In this document: in pieces, positions 1 through 6,193 of the stretch
How positions within the stretch are numbered: the stretch's first letter is position 1
Layout: each line of letters begins with the position of its first letter
Source: Gammaproteobacteria bacterium
GTDB lineage: Bacteria; Pseudomonadota; Gammaproteobacteria; Pseudomonadales; UBA3067
Direction: 5' to 3'
NCBI GenBank assembly: GCA_019090565.1
Contig: JAHRVS010000049.1
Coordinates: 1 to 6,642, forward strand
DNA length: 6,642 nucleotides
Program-made: the position numbers and the translations under genes
Notes under the pieces: model-generated
The model's database searches: none
What the model was told of the DNA's origin: nothing
Seen by the model: the letters and a program-made list of their open reading frames with translations, nothing else

Positions 1-213
1 ATCTTCGTTTGGAGAAAAGCGCATTTGCAAACCAAAATGCGAAGACTCGTTAAAGGACCCGTCTTTATCTGCGAACAAATAGGTTTCATCTGAATCGACC
101 CATGCATAACCTGCGTTAGCAAACCCGTTTACTTTGAAATCTGATGCAGCCATCGCCGACATTGGCAAGGCCAATGCCAGTGCGCCGGCAGCCAGTGACT
201 TATTAAGTGACAT
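1..213 (-). CDS. Exported porin-like outer-membrane protein, N-terminal part (cut by window edge)
   Basis: Seventy-one codons are visible before the window edge. The start is ATG at 213, preceded by GAGAGGA at a good spacing; the nearby ATG at 217 is in another frame and stops after four codons. Residues 1-22 form a Sec signal peptide: Lys5, an Ala/Leu-rich core, and an A-M-A cleavage site before Ala23. The mature start DFKVNGFANAGYAW is followed by alternating polar and hydrophobic residues with Gly and aromatics (FGLQMRFSP), as in the first strands of a Gram-negative beta-barrel. The likely role is a porin or related outer-membrane protein, but the family cannot be fixed from 71 residues. 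The gene lies downstream of the DUF2959 gene on the same strand. A terminator candidate between the two and a promoter candidate of its own suggest separate transcription. Confidence 0.75.
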   Translation of the reverse strand, partial: MSLNKSLAAGALALALPMSAMAASDFKVNGFANAGYAWVDSDETYLFADKDGSFNESSHFGLQMRFSPNED

Positions 214-236
214 ACATTCCTCTCCACTAGAGAATA

Positions 237-264
237 TTAATAAAGATACTTCACTATCATGCAA
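237..264 (-). promoter_or_regulatory. Candidate sigma70-type promoter for the porin-like gene
   Basis: On the minus strand, TTGCAT (264-259) and TATTAA (242-237) are separated by 16 bp, placing a start site about 15-20 nt before the ATG at 213. Both boxes are imperfect. The rest of the 223-bp gap (214-436) shows no other convincing signal apart from the terminator candidate at 411-434. Confidence 0.3.
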
Positions 265-410
265 AAACCTAAGCATGCCCATCACCTGCTAGCGATAAAG
301 ACAGCAACGTTTCCGCCCGTGTTTTGTAACTTTAGTTGACTATATGGAACTTGCATGAAAAATTACTTAATAATCACCGAGTTTGGAGTATTCCTATAAA
401 AGAGGTGGGT

Positions 411-434
411 AAAAAACCTTCCAAGGCCACTTGG
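411..434 (-). terminator. Weak intrinsic terminator after the DUF2959 gene
   Basis: Read on the minus strand just past the stop codon at 437, CCAAG-TGGC-CTTGG forms a 5-bp stem with a 4-nt loop. It is followed by AAGG and then six T. An alternative pairing of AAAACC with GGTTTT across the same region is possible. The stem is short and two A separate it from the GGT6 tract, so efficiency is uncertain. The plus strand also shows TTTTATTT after the stem, but no plus-strand gene ends here. Confidence 0.4.
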
Positions 435-436
435 TT

Positions 437-1093
437 TTATTTCAAGCCTTGAATAAATGATTCCGCTTCGTCTATGGATACCTCCATAGCCACAACGAGC
501 TTGTCTACATCACGTTCTATACGGCCCAGTTCTGACCTTACGGCACTGATGGCTTGCGCGTTGAGGTTATGTTTTAGAAAAAGGGTTTGATCACGCAGTG
601 TATTCAACACCGGCGTCATCTTTGCTTCGGCCTTTTTCATGACGACAATCAAATTCCTGTATTGCCGCCGAGTATGAAGAAGCTTTTTTTTGCTCGCGCG
701 TCGTAACGCAGCGCTCGTATACAGCTCTAGCTCTTTTTCCCACTCGTCAAATAGCGCGTCTGACACACTTTCTACAGCAGCAATACGTTCGCGCACTTCC
801 TCTGCGGCATCTTCACTGGCGTCGTACTCTGCCTGCAATGACTTGTAGCGTTTTTCAAGAGAGGTTTCTTCCAGTGACAAGACTTGTTTAAATTCATCCA
901 AGGCGGACACAAATTGCTCTTTTCCCTCCTGCTGCGCCTCTTGTGCGTCTTCGATTCGGTCTTTCAAGACGTCTCTCTTATGTATGCCTACCTGCTCCAA
1001 AGCGGAAAAATAGAGGGTGTCACAGCCTGTCAGACCAATAACCAGCAGCAGAATAAGACTGCGCAGGGGGACGTAATTGAATTTCACTTTCAT
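437..1093 (-). CDS. DUF2959 family lipoprotein, coiled-coil rich
   Basis: This 218-residue protein is recognised as a DUF2959 family member. The family-like stretches are YFSALEQVGIHKRDVLKDRI (28-47), the Glu/Ala/Arg-rich helical region containing LFDEWEKELELY (about 114-125), and LFLKHNLNAQAISAV in the C-terminal third. Residues 1-23 are a signal peptide with hydrophobic core LILLLVIG and lipobox L-T-G-C, so Cys24 should be lipidated by signal peptidase II. Residue +2 is Asp, which in E. coli diverts lipoproteins from the Lol pathway and keeps them in the inner membrane. Residues about 40-150 look like long charged helices or coiled coils, with no enzymatic motif. The start is ATG at 1093, preceded by AAGGAG with a 4-nt spacer. 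The gene is divergent from the RND exporter at 1350 and may share its control region. Molecular function is unknown for the family. An unbroken A8 tract (684-691) within the gene does not break the frame. Confidence 0.88.
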   Translation of the reverse strand: MKVKFNYVPLRSLILLLVIGLTGCDTLYFSALEQVGIHKRDVLKDRIEDAQEAQQEGKEQFVSALDEFKQVLSLEETSLEKRYKSLQAEYDASEDAAEEVRERIAAVESVSDALFDEWEKELELYTSAALRRASKKKLLHTRRQYRNLIVVMKKAEAKMTPVLNTLRDQTLFLKHNLNAQAISAVRSELGRIERDVDKLVVAMEVSIDEAESFIQGLK

Positions 1094-1264
1094 TTTTCTC
1101 CTTTTAAATCAAACATCAAAAATCAAACGGGGGGTAACAGCAGCCAGCTTAACACGGCCGTGCAGCAAAACCCTCAGCATGCTTGTACGCGCCAACTAAA
1201 GATTGTGCTCGACAATGCACTACGTGCTAGTTAGCATGCAGTGCGGCTCGAACCTCTGGCGAGC

Positions 1265-1293
1265 AATATAGCGGCAATAGAGACCGCTATCCA
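1265..1293 (-). promoter_or_regulatory. Candidate promoter for the DUF2959 gene, overlapping the divergent one
   Basis: On the minus strand, TGGATA (1293-1288, 4/6 to the -35 consensus) and TATATT (1270-1265, 5/6 to the -10) are separated by 17 bp. The implied leader is about 165 nt. It physically overlaps the plus-strand promoter candidate for the RND exporter, so the two would compete for polymerase. This is inferred by eye and not tested. Confidence 0.35.
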
Positions 1294-1304
1294 TAACATG
1301 GATA
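1268..1304. repeat. Two overlapping inverted repeats between divergent genes, possible operator
   Basis: ATAGCGG (1268-1274) pairs perfectly with CCGCTAT (1284-1290) across 9 nt. TATCCAT (1288-1294) pairs perfectly with ATGGATA (1298-1304) across AAC. The two share bases 1288-1290, so only one full hairpin could form at a time. The second is the better operator candidate because of its short spacer and its place across two overlapping promoter candidates. No regulator gene is visible in the window. The remainder of the 1094-1349 gap shows no further signal that can be supported. Confidence 0.45.
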
Positions 1305-1306
1305 AT
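1278..1306 (+). promoter_or_regulatory. Candidate promoter for the first RND exporter
   Basis: TAGAGA (1278-1283, 4/6 to -35) and GATAAT (1301-1306, 5/6 to -10) are exactly 17 bp apart. The implied start is near 1313, giving a leader of about 37 nt before the ATG at 1350. The perfect inverted repeat at 1288-1304 fills most of the spacer and reaches the -10, the usual place for a repressor operator. Confidence 0.4.
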
Positions 1307-1349
1307 AAGTTTTGCCCCTATTCACCGGTAGTATAGGAAATGATTTTCT

Positions 1350-3677
1350 ATGAATAACTCTCCCCTCGGCCCCTTTGTATTGCGTCACCGCTGGCTGATC
1401 GTGCTCGCCACATTACTTGTGGTTTCCTTGTTTGGTTTTCAGATTCGCAATATCGCCATGACTGACGACCTGAACGTGTTCTTTGCCGAAGACAACCCCC
1501 AGTTGATTGCTTTTAATCAGTTTAAAGACTCCTACGGCGAAATGCAGAATGCCTACATTGCCATTGCCCCTGAAAATGGAAACGTCTACACGCGCGAAAA
1601 CTTGGCGTTGATTGAAGCGTTTACCAATAAGGCTTGGATGATTCCCTATTCTCGGCGTGTCGACTCACTCCAAAACTTTCAACGTACACGTATTTCTGAC
1701 GATGAGTTGCAGGTCGATAATACCTATGAGGATGCGATGTCCCTCAGTGACGAGTACATTGCTGATTTGCGACAATATGCTAGCAACCATGACGTGCTGG
1801 CCGATAAGCTGGTGGCACGGGATGGCTCTTTGGCAGCCGTCGCGGTCACCTTTAACCTTACCGATGGCGAAGGTGCGCCTGAAAAGCGTCAGGAAGTCAT
1901 GGATTTCCTGAATGAACTCATGGCGCAATTTGAAGCGGATTACCCCGGCACCACTTTTTATACAACAGGAGGGGTTTACGTCAACCAAGCCTTTGCAGAA
2001 GCCATGCTTAAAGATGGGTTGGCGCTTTTGCCACTAATGGTGGGATTAATGATCATTTTTTTGATTATTTTCTTACGCTCTTTGGCGGGTATGTTTGGCA
2101 CCCTGTTAGTCATTGTCTTTTCGGCTATCGTCGCCGTAGGGGGTGTGGTCACACTGGGCATCACCATGACCAACGTAACGGCTATGGCCCCCATTGTAAT
2201 CCTCACTGTCGGGGTCGCAGATAGCGTGCATATTCTTATTTCAATGTTTCAGTCTATGGGCCATGGCAGGAGCAAAGACGAAGCCATTTTGGAAACCTTG
2301 CGCATTAACCACCAGCCTATATTTTTGACCAGTTTAACCACTATTATTGGTTTTCTTAGCCTCAATTTTAACGAATCGCCCCCCTTTAGAGATATGGGTA
2401 ACGAGGTAGCCATTGGTGTACTTGCCGCTTACGGGTTTTCAGTCCTATTTTTACCCGCCTTTCTTAGTTTGATTCCAATTAAACCTAGAAAAGTAAAGGA
2501 TGATGATACGCCGGCTATGGAACATTTCGGCGCTAAGATTAACAACAACCATATCGTGGTGCTTTCCTCGATGGCTTTGCTCATTGGTGGCCTCGCCTAC
2601 CAGATCCCAAAGCTAGAGTTTAACGATATGTTTCTTGAATATTTTGATGAGACAATAGAGTTTCGCCGTACCAATGACTTCCTAATGGAAAACATGGTTG
2701 GGCTAATTACCGTTGACTTTGATGTGGATTCCCGCGAAGAAGGCGGCATTAACAACCCTGCCTATCTGCGTGATTTAGAGCGGCTAAGAGAGTGGATGCT
2801 CACCCAGAAAAAAGTACAATATGTGAGCAGCTACGACTCTATCATTTTTGAACTCAACAAGACCATGCATAATGATGACGATGCGTTTTATCGCACGCCT
2901 GAGTCCAGAGAACTGGCTTCTCAGTATTTACTCATGTATGAAATGTCGTTGCCGATGGGAAGAGATATTTCTAATAGCATCAGCGATGACCGAAGCCGCT
3001 CACGTTTAACCATTAATATGGAAAATGCAAAAACCAGTGAGATTCTCGCATTGGCCGAAAATACGGCGGCGTGGGCAAAAGCAAACACCCCAAACTTGTC
3101 CCTTTCCCCTGCTATCGGCGAAACCATCATGTTCGCGCATATCGCTGAGCGAAACATTATTAGCATGGTGAATGGTGCATTCCTGGCGCTGTTCTTAATT
3201 TCAATCGTGTTACTTATTGCTCTGCGTAACGTTAAATTGGGGTTTTTGAGCCTCGCGCCAAACGTGCTGCCTTTGGTGATGGCATTTGGAGCGTGGTCAA
3301 TTCTTGTGGGCGAACTAGGAATGTCTGGGGGCGCCGTATTAGTTATCGCCTTAGGTATCATTGTTGATGACACAGTGCATTTTTTAAGTAAATATTTGAG
3401 GGCAAAAAGAGAGCTTGGCCTCAATACCCATGAAGCGATCCTTTATTCCTTTCGTACCGTTGGTGTCGCGCTGTTAGTGACATCAATTATTTTAGTGATT
3501 GGATTTACGGTGCTCTACGGCTCGGCATTTAAACCTACCAAGGATATGGGCCTGCTGATATCGCTAACGGTTGCGTTTGCTCTCATAGCGACTTTCTTTA
3601 TCGTCCCCCCACTCTTGCTCATAGCCGATAAGGCAATGAGCAAGAACCAAGGAAATGGTGAAACCCCCTCCAGCTAG
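1350..3677 (+). CDS. RND superfamily exporter (MMPL/COG1033 type)
   Basis: This 775-residue inner-membrane transporter has the two-fold repeated RND architecture. TM1 is at about 13-32, followed by a large periplasmic loop (about 35-222) and TM2-TM6 (about 223-375). TM7 is at about 399-418, followed by a second periplasmic loop (about 420-602) and TM8-TM12 (about 603-757). TM4 and TM10 carry matching acidic motifs, VGVADSVHI (Asp291, His294) and GIIVDDTVHF (Asp673, Asp674, His677), fitting a proton relay in each half. The length suits the short COG1033 exporters rather than AcrB-like pumps of over 1000 residues. No MFP or TolC-type gene is adjacent. The start ATG has only AGGA 11 nt upstream. 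A closer ATG at 1340 opens a five-codon frame (MIFYE, then stop) that overlaps the real start. The gene converges on the beta-barrel gene and is paralogous to the exporter at 6444. Cargo is unknown; lipids, lipoproteins or lipid-linked pigments are family-level possibilities. Confidence 0.92.
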   Translation: MNNSPLGPFVLRHRWLIVLATLLVVSLFGFQIRNIAMTDDLNVFFAEDNPQLIAFNQFKDSYGEMQNAYIAIAPENGNVYTRENLALIEAFTNKAWMIPYSRRVDSLQNFQRTRISDDELQVDNTYEDAMSLSDEYIADLRQYASNHDVLADKLVARDGSLAAVAVTFNLTDGEGAPEKRQEVMDFLNELMAQFEADYPGTTFYTTGGVYVNQAFAEAMLKDGLALLPLMVGLMIIFLIIFLRSLAGMFGTLLVIVFSAIVAVGGVVTLGITMTNVTAMAPIVILTVGVADSVHILISMFQSMGHGRSKDEAILETLRINHQPIFLTSLTTIIGFLSLNFNESPPFRDMGNEVAIGVLAAYGFSVLFLPAFLSLIPIKPRKVKDDDTPAMEHFGAKINNNHIVVLSSMALLIGGLAYQIPKLEFNDMFLEYFDETIEFRRTNDFLMENMVGLITVDFDVDSREEGGINNPAYLRDLERLREWMLTQKKVQYVSSYDSIIFELNKTMHNDDDAFYRTPESRELASQYLLMYEMSLPMGRDISNSISDDRSRSRLTINMENAKTSEILALAENTAAWAKANTPNLSLSPAIGETIMFAHIAERNIISMVNGAFLALFLISIVLLIALRNVKLGFLSLAPNVLPLVMAFGAWSILVGELGMSGGAVLVIALGIIVDDTVHFLSKYLRAKRELGLNTHEAILYSFRTVGVALLVTSIILVIGFTVLYGSAFKPTKDMGLLISLTVAFALIATFFIVPPLLLIADKAMSKNQGNGETPSS

Positions 3678-3798
3678 CGGTCTAGGCTTGCACCCTTTCT
3701 TGTCGCTTTAGGGTAGCTCGAAAGGTAGTGATCTTCATGTGGGAGCAAAGATGCCCCGAATGGACGACTACATGGGTACAGGAGGTAGAGTAATGCAG

Positions 3799-3853
3799 CC
3801 GAGAATCGACACGTACAAGGCAAGCACGAGTGTTCAAATACGGCGTTTATGCA
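3799..3853 (+). repeat. Diverged relative of the 5151-5290 element core
   Basis: This 55-bp stretch aligns without gaps to 5201-5255 inside the MITE-like element, in the same orientation, with about 39 of 55 bases identical by eye count. The best block is AAGGCAA followed by CGAG/TGAG, TTC, TACGG and TTATGCA. It lies in the 246-bp gap (3678-3923) between the convergent stop codons of the RND exporter and the beta-barrel gene. No copy of the 16-bp terminal repeats was found at the expected flanking positions, so this is either a decayed copy or another subfamily. Nothing else in the gap could be supported: no strong terminator for either gene, and the minus-strand open frame through it (TTG start, 72 codons) has no ribosome site and looks non-coding. 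Confidence 0.5.
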
Positions 3854-3923
3854 CACGATGTACTGTAGGAGCCTTAGCCGGTAACGCGGCAAACAGCTGG
3901 TCGCAAGGAGTTTGAGCCACCTT

Positions 3924-5318
3924 CTAAAAGTAGTAACTGAGGGTAAACTCTATCGAGTCATCGTCACGCAAATCGTAAAGCAGGCGATCGCTCTGTAGTG
4001 GTGTTAGCACTGAGGGCTGGGGCTGGTGTGAAATAATCGTAGATTCAAAACTTAATGCAAAGGACTCACCCATTTCAATGCTTCCTTCAAAGGCAAACAC
4101 CCTCGCAAAACGATTCAAATCTTGAATCCATAAAAATATCAATTCGGCGCTGTGCAAATTGTTCAGCACCCAGCGCCCACCCAGCGCAATGTCTTCTTCA
4201 TAGGGGCTGAGTGCCCGCTGCCCTCTGCTGTCATATAGTAGTTCAGCGATTATACCAAGATCACTTGCACTGCCCGCCAAACCATAATAGGTGTATTCAA
4301 ACCCCGTAGTGACTGCCTGGTACTCCTCCTCTTCAAAGAATAGATTGGGCTGCCCGTCACGATGAATGAATTCCAATTTAAATAACCACTCATCCCATAT
4401 ATATTGCGCCTCAAGACCCAGCTGCTTTATTTGCGGATAATAGGGCAGAATGGATGCACTATTGACCCCAAAAAGGTAACTGGGATCACGGCCTGTCCCC
4501 TGAAAATACGAAAGCGCCAGCTCTGTGTTTTCAAAACTTTTTGCAATGCGTCCAGCAAAGTCAATATGTTGGCCTTCATCAGGGTCTTCGTAAACGGGGT
4601 TGTCGTAGTCAACTGGCAAAGAGAAACGCAAACGGCCGTTTTCACCGGGAAAGGTACGCTCCCGAAAATAAGGTAACAAGTAGATGTCTGCCAAGCCATT
4701 TTCGAAGGGCACGGTAAACGCTATCATTGCTTGCCCAAGTTTTGTCTCGCCATCGGGTGACTCAACGGTATCCGTCTGAGCAACGATATCCACCAAGTGA
4801 TTGACTTCAGTCACCCCCCAAAAGACACGATTAAAACCCGCTAACACTTCAATGTGCGGGTTTAACCAGCGCAAGTAGAGTTTTCTGATGTCGCCCTTCG
4901 TCCGTTCATCGTCGGCACTGTCATACCGATAAAAAAAATCCAGCTCGGCATCGAGTTGTTCCCCAAGAGCTCCGGATAAATTAAATGCAAATGCAAATGA
5001 CTGAGCATTATTTTCTTGCAGCGTCGACTGGGGATCTTGGTTAAACAGTCTCGTTTGCAGAGACAACTCACCTTCTGCCTGCGAGGCTGCCATTGCGTTA
5101 TTGCTTAGCAGCATTTGATTTAAAACAAGGCAGTACAAAAGGGCTAATAAGGGCACCTCTAAAAATAGTAATTTTCTCGTGAGAGTAAGGAGACCCCGCA
5201 CGGAGAACCGCAGAGCATAAGGCAACCATGAGGATTCGAGTACGGAGCTTATGCAGCTATCGCGGGAAAAGTGCATTTTTAGAGGTGTCCATAAGAGTTT
5301 TATACCATTCATAGTCAT
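3924..5318 (-). CDS. Outer-membrane beta-barrel protein with a MITE inserted in its signal-peptide region
   Basis: The reading frame encodes 464 residues. From about residue 78 onward it looks like a beta-barrel: amphipathic alternation, many Tyr/Phe/Trp, acidic turns (DEGQH, FEEEEYQ), and a C-terminal FTLSYYF ending in Phe, the classic BAM-recognised beta-signal. The specific family was not recognised. Cleavage is expected after A-M-A at residue 77. Residues 10-57 derive from the element at 5151-5290 plus its target duplication. Removing these 48 codons joins residues 1-9 (MTMNGIKLL) to residues 58-77 and yields a normal 29-residue signal peptide on a 416-residue precursor. The present N-terminus instead has a roughly 48-residue charged extension, with Arg48-Lys49 from the element just before the hydrophobic core, so export may persist. 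The ribosome site before ATG 5318 is poor. The gene lies 36 bp after the LolA-like gene, so it probably forms an operon with it. Confidence 0.82.
   Translation of the reverse strand: MTMNGIKLLWTPLKMHFSRDSCISSVLESSWLPYALRFSVRGLLTLTRKLLFLEVPLLALLYCLVLNQMLLSNNAMAASQAEGELSLQTRLFNQDPQSTLQENNAQSFAFAFNLSGALGEQLDAELDFFYRYDSADDERTKGDIRKLYLRWLNPHIEVLAGFNRVFWGVTEVNHLVDIVAQTDTVESPDGETKLGQAMIAFTVPFENGLADIYLLPYFRERTFPGENGRLRFSLPVDYDNPVYEDPDEGQHIDFAGRIAKSFENTELALSYFQGTGRDPSYLFGVNSASILPYYPQIKQLGLEAQYIWDEWLFKLEFIHRDGQPNLFFEEEEYQAVTTGFEYTYYGLAGSASDLGIIAELLYDSRGQRALSPYEEDIALGGRWVLNNLHSAELIFLWIQDLNRFARVFAFEGSIEMGESFALSFESTIISHQPQPSVLTPLQSDRLLYDLRDDDSIEFTLSYYF
5151..5166 (+). repeat. Left terminal inverted repeat of the MITE-like element
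   Basis: GGGCACCTCTAAAAAT; pairs with 5275-5290, differing at the third base only. The preceding four bases, ATAA, are the left copy of the target duplication. Confidence 0.88.
5275..5290 (-). repeat. Right terminal inverted repeat of the MITE-like element
   Basis: The plus strand reads ATTTTTAGAGGTGTCC, the reverse complement of GGACACCTCTAAAAAT. The following four bases, ATAA (5291-5294), are the right copy of the target duplication. Confidence 0.88.
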
Positions 5319-5354
5319 GGTTTCTAAAATTAAAACGATGGAAAGAAATTCACT

Positions 5355-6167
5355 CTATTTAATTCTACGCAGGCTGGCTTGGGTGAAATTCTCTTCTTTC
5401 AGCCCTGTTTGAAAATCATAGGATTCGATCAGCATATCGGTGCTCTTGCCGTCAGATTGGTTTAGCATTAATATTTTATGGGGTCGCCAATATTTATTCA
5501 GGTAAAGCCGATAATCATTAAAAGTAACCATCTTTAGAAGCGCTTCCTTTCGGTCATAGAATTCAATTTTTTCAAAACGGTAGTGCTCTTGATTTACCCA
5601 TACCACTTGCCGACTGTAACCGGAGTCAGTATCTCGCGGCACCCGCTCTACTTTAAAGGTTGCAATACCATTCACATTTTCTTCTGCGACAAAGTGGTAA
5701 TTGAAATCGCTTACCTCTAAAGGTGCTAGGTCTTCGTATGAAAACTCACTCCCCAGAAAAGCGCCCGATTTCGATGCGCCACTGATACGCTTCACCCGCC
5801 CCAATATAGGTAGGTATAACCACTGATCATCATCTTTGGCTTGATGAGCATGGGTTAATAATGCCGTGCCCCGTACGCGTTTCGGCGATCGAAAAACAAT
5901 GAGGGTCTTATCCCCGTCTTCCCCCTTGCCTTCTAAAACGAAATTTTCCATCTGGCGGCGGCTTTCTTGACCCGATTTGCTTCGCAAAACCATGGTCTGA
6001 ATTGTTGAAAAATCACCAAATCCCATTTCACGTGCATCCATTTCCTCAAAGATCACACGGCCCCTGTCTACCGGTTGCGCTCCCATAGCATGAGCACTGA
6101 CCAATAGAAGTAACAGTGCTTTGTATTTAAAATTAAAGATAAGCCCCTCCTTGATTCTGGTATGCAC
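5355..6167 (-). CDS. LolA-like periplasmic protein (outer-membrane lipoprotein-sorting family)
   Basis: The 270-residue frame opens with GTG at 6167. It is recognised as the LolA-like family (Pfam LolA_like) often encoded beside COG1033 RND exporters. Family-like segments are FRSPKRVRGTALL (92-104), DDDQWLYLPILGRVKRISG (112-130), the following SGAFLGSEFSYEDL (134-147), and the C-terminal FTQASLRRIK (261-270). An unconserved Cys-free signal peptide (KYKALLLLLVSAHAMGA, cleavage near Ala30) sends it to the periplasm. The expected role is binding a hydrophobic ligand between membranes; a cargo cannot be named. The start is doubtful: GTG 6167 has only a weak GGA upstream, whereas a perfect AAGGAGG (6152-6146) stands 5 nt before an ATC codon at 6140. 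Starting there would give a compact signal peptide, MFNFKYKALLLLLV onward, if ATC is used or was once ATG. The gene is first of a probable two-gene operon with the beta-barrel gene. Confidence 0.87.
   Translation of the reverse strand: MHTRIKEGLIFNFKYKALLLLLVSAHAMGAQPVDRGRVIFEEMDAREMGFGDFSTIQTMVLRSKSGQESRRQMENFVLEGKGEDGDKTLIVFRSPKRVRGTALLTHAHQAKDDDQWLYLPILGRVKRISGASKSGAFLGSEFSYEDLAPLEVSDFNYHFVAEENVNGIATFKVERVPRDTDSGYSRQVVWVNQEHYRFEKIEFYDRKEALLKMVTFNDYRLYLNKYWRPHKILMLNQSDGKSTDMLIESYDFQTGLKEENFTQASLRRIK
6146..6152 (-). promoter_or_regulatory. Strong Shine-Dalgarno site pointing to an ATC codon
   Basis: AAGGAGG on the minus strand is followed by GGCTT and then ATC (6140-6138), in frame with the LolA-like protein at its tenth codon. 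No ATG, GTG, TTG or CTG is in frame at a usable distance: the next in-frame candidates are CTG nine codons after ATC and an ATG deep in the signal peptide. This argues that translation starts, or used to start, at the ATC position. Confidence 0.55.
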
Positions 6168-6193
6168 AGGAGTCCATCATTTGTTGCCGCCTA

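Larger units (their letters stand above)
5151..5290. mobile_element. 140-bp MITE-like palindromic element with 4-bp target duplication
   Basis: The left end GGGCACCTCTAAAAAT (5151-5166) and the reverse complement of the right end, GGACACCTCTAAAAAT (5275-5290), match at 15 of 16 bases. ATAA flanks both sides directly (5147-5150 and 5291-5294), a clean target duplication. Further nested complements run inward: TTTTC (5172-5176) with GAAAA (5266-5270), CCCGC (5195-5199) with GCGGG (5262-5266), and GCATAAG (5215-5221) with CTTATGC (5248-5254). The whole unit can therefore fold as a long imperfect hairpin. It is too short to encode a transposase, so mobility would depend on one supplied elsewhere; the parent family is not assigned. 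In the orientation of the host gene only one frame lacks stops, and it is the frame in use. Element plus duplication is 144 bp, a multiple of three. In-frame insertion recalls Rickettsia palindromic elements, by analogy only. Confidence 0.88.

Noticed and set aside
336..360. TTGACT on the plus strand as a promoter -35
   Set aside because: No acceptable -10 at 16-18 bp, and it points into the 3' end of a minus-strand gene.
684..691. A8 tract (coding strand) within the DUF2959 gene containing A-AAA-AAG in the phase of a -1 slippery site
   Set aside because: It encodes Lys-Lys-Lys in a Lys/Arg-rich helix, no stimulatory hairpin or upstream SD was seen, and the zero frame continues through family-like sequence to a normal end.
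884..1234. Plus-strand open frame of 116 codons opposite the DUF2959 start and the intergenic region
   Set aside because: Shadow of a well-supported lipoprotein gene; no ribosome site and low-complexity Gln/Asn-rich translation.
1340..1357. Five-codon frame (MIFYE) overlapping the RND exporter start
   Set aside because: The AGGA is only 1 nt from this ATG, too close for initiation; most likely incidental, though it sits under the exporter's long-spaced ribosome site.
2921..3424. Minus-strand open frame of 167 codons inside the RND exporter
   Set aside because: Antisense to the conserved second half of the exporter, with no start signal; a by-product of codon usage.
3674..3892. Minus-strand open frame of 72 codons in the convergent gap
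   Set aside because: TTG start, no ribosome site, overlaps the RND stop, and its only likeness is to the translated MITE-like element core, so it is better explained as repeat DNA than as a gene.
3917..3936. The end of the barrel gene resembles the left end of the MITE-like element (17 matches with one mismatch and one gap)
   Set aside because: The orientation would place the element inside the barrel coding region, where the sequence encodes a normal C-terminal beta-signal ending in Phe and stop. Probably chance convergence on a TAC-TAC-TTT-TAG type sequence.
4404..4676. Open frames of 90 codons on both strands within the beta-barrel gene
   Set aside because: Both overlap the coherent barrel reading frame and lack start signals or recognisable content.
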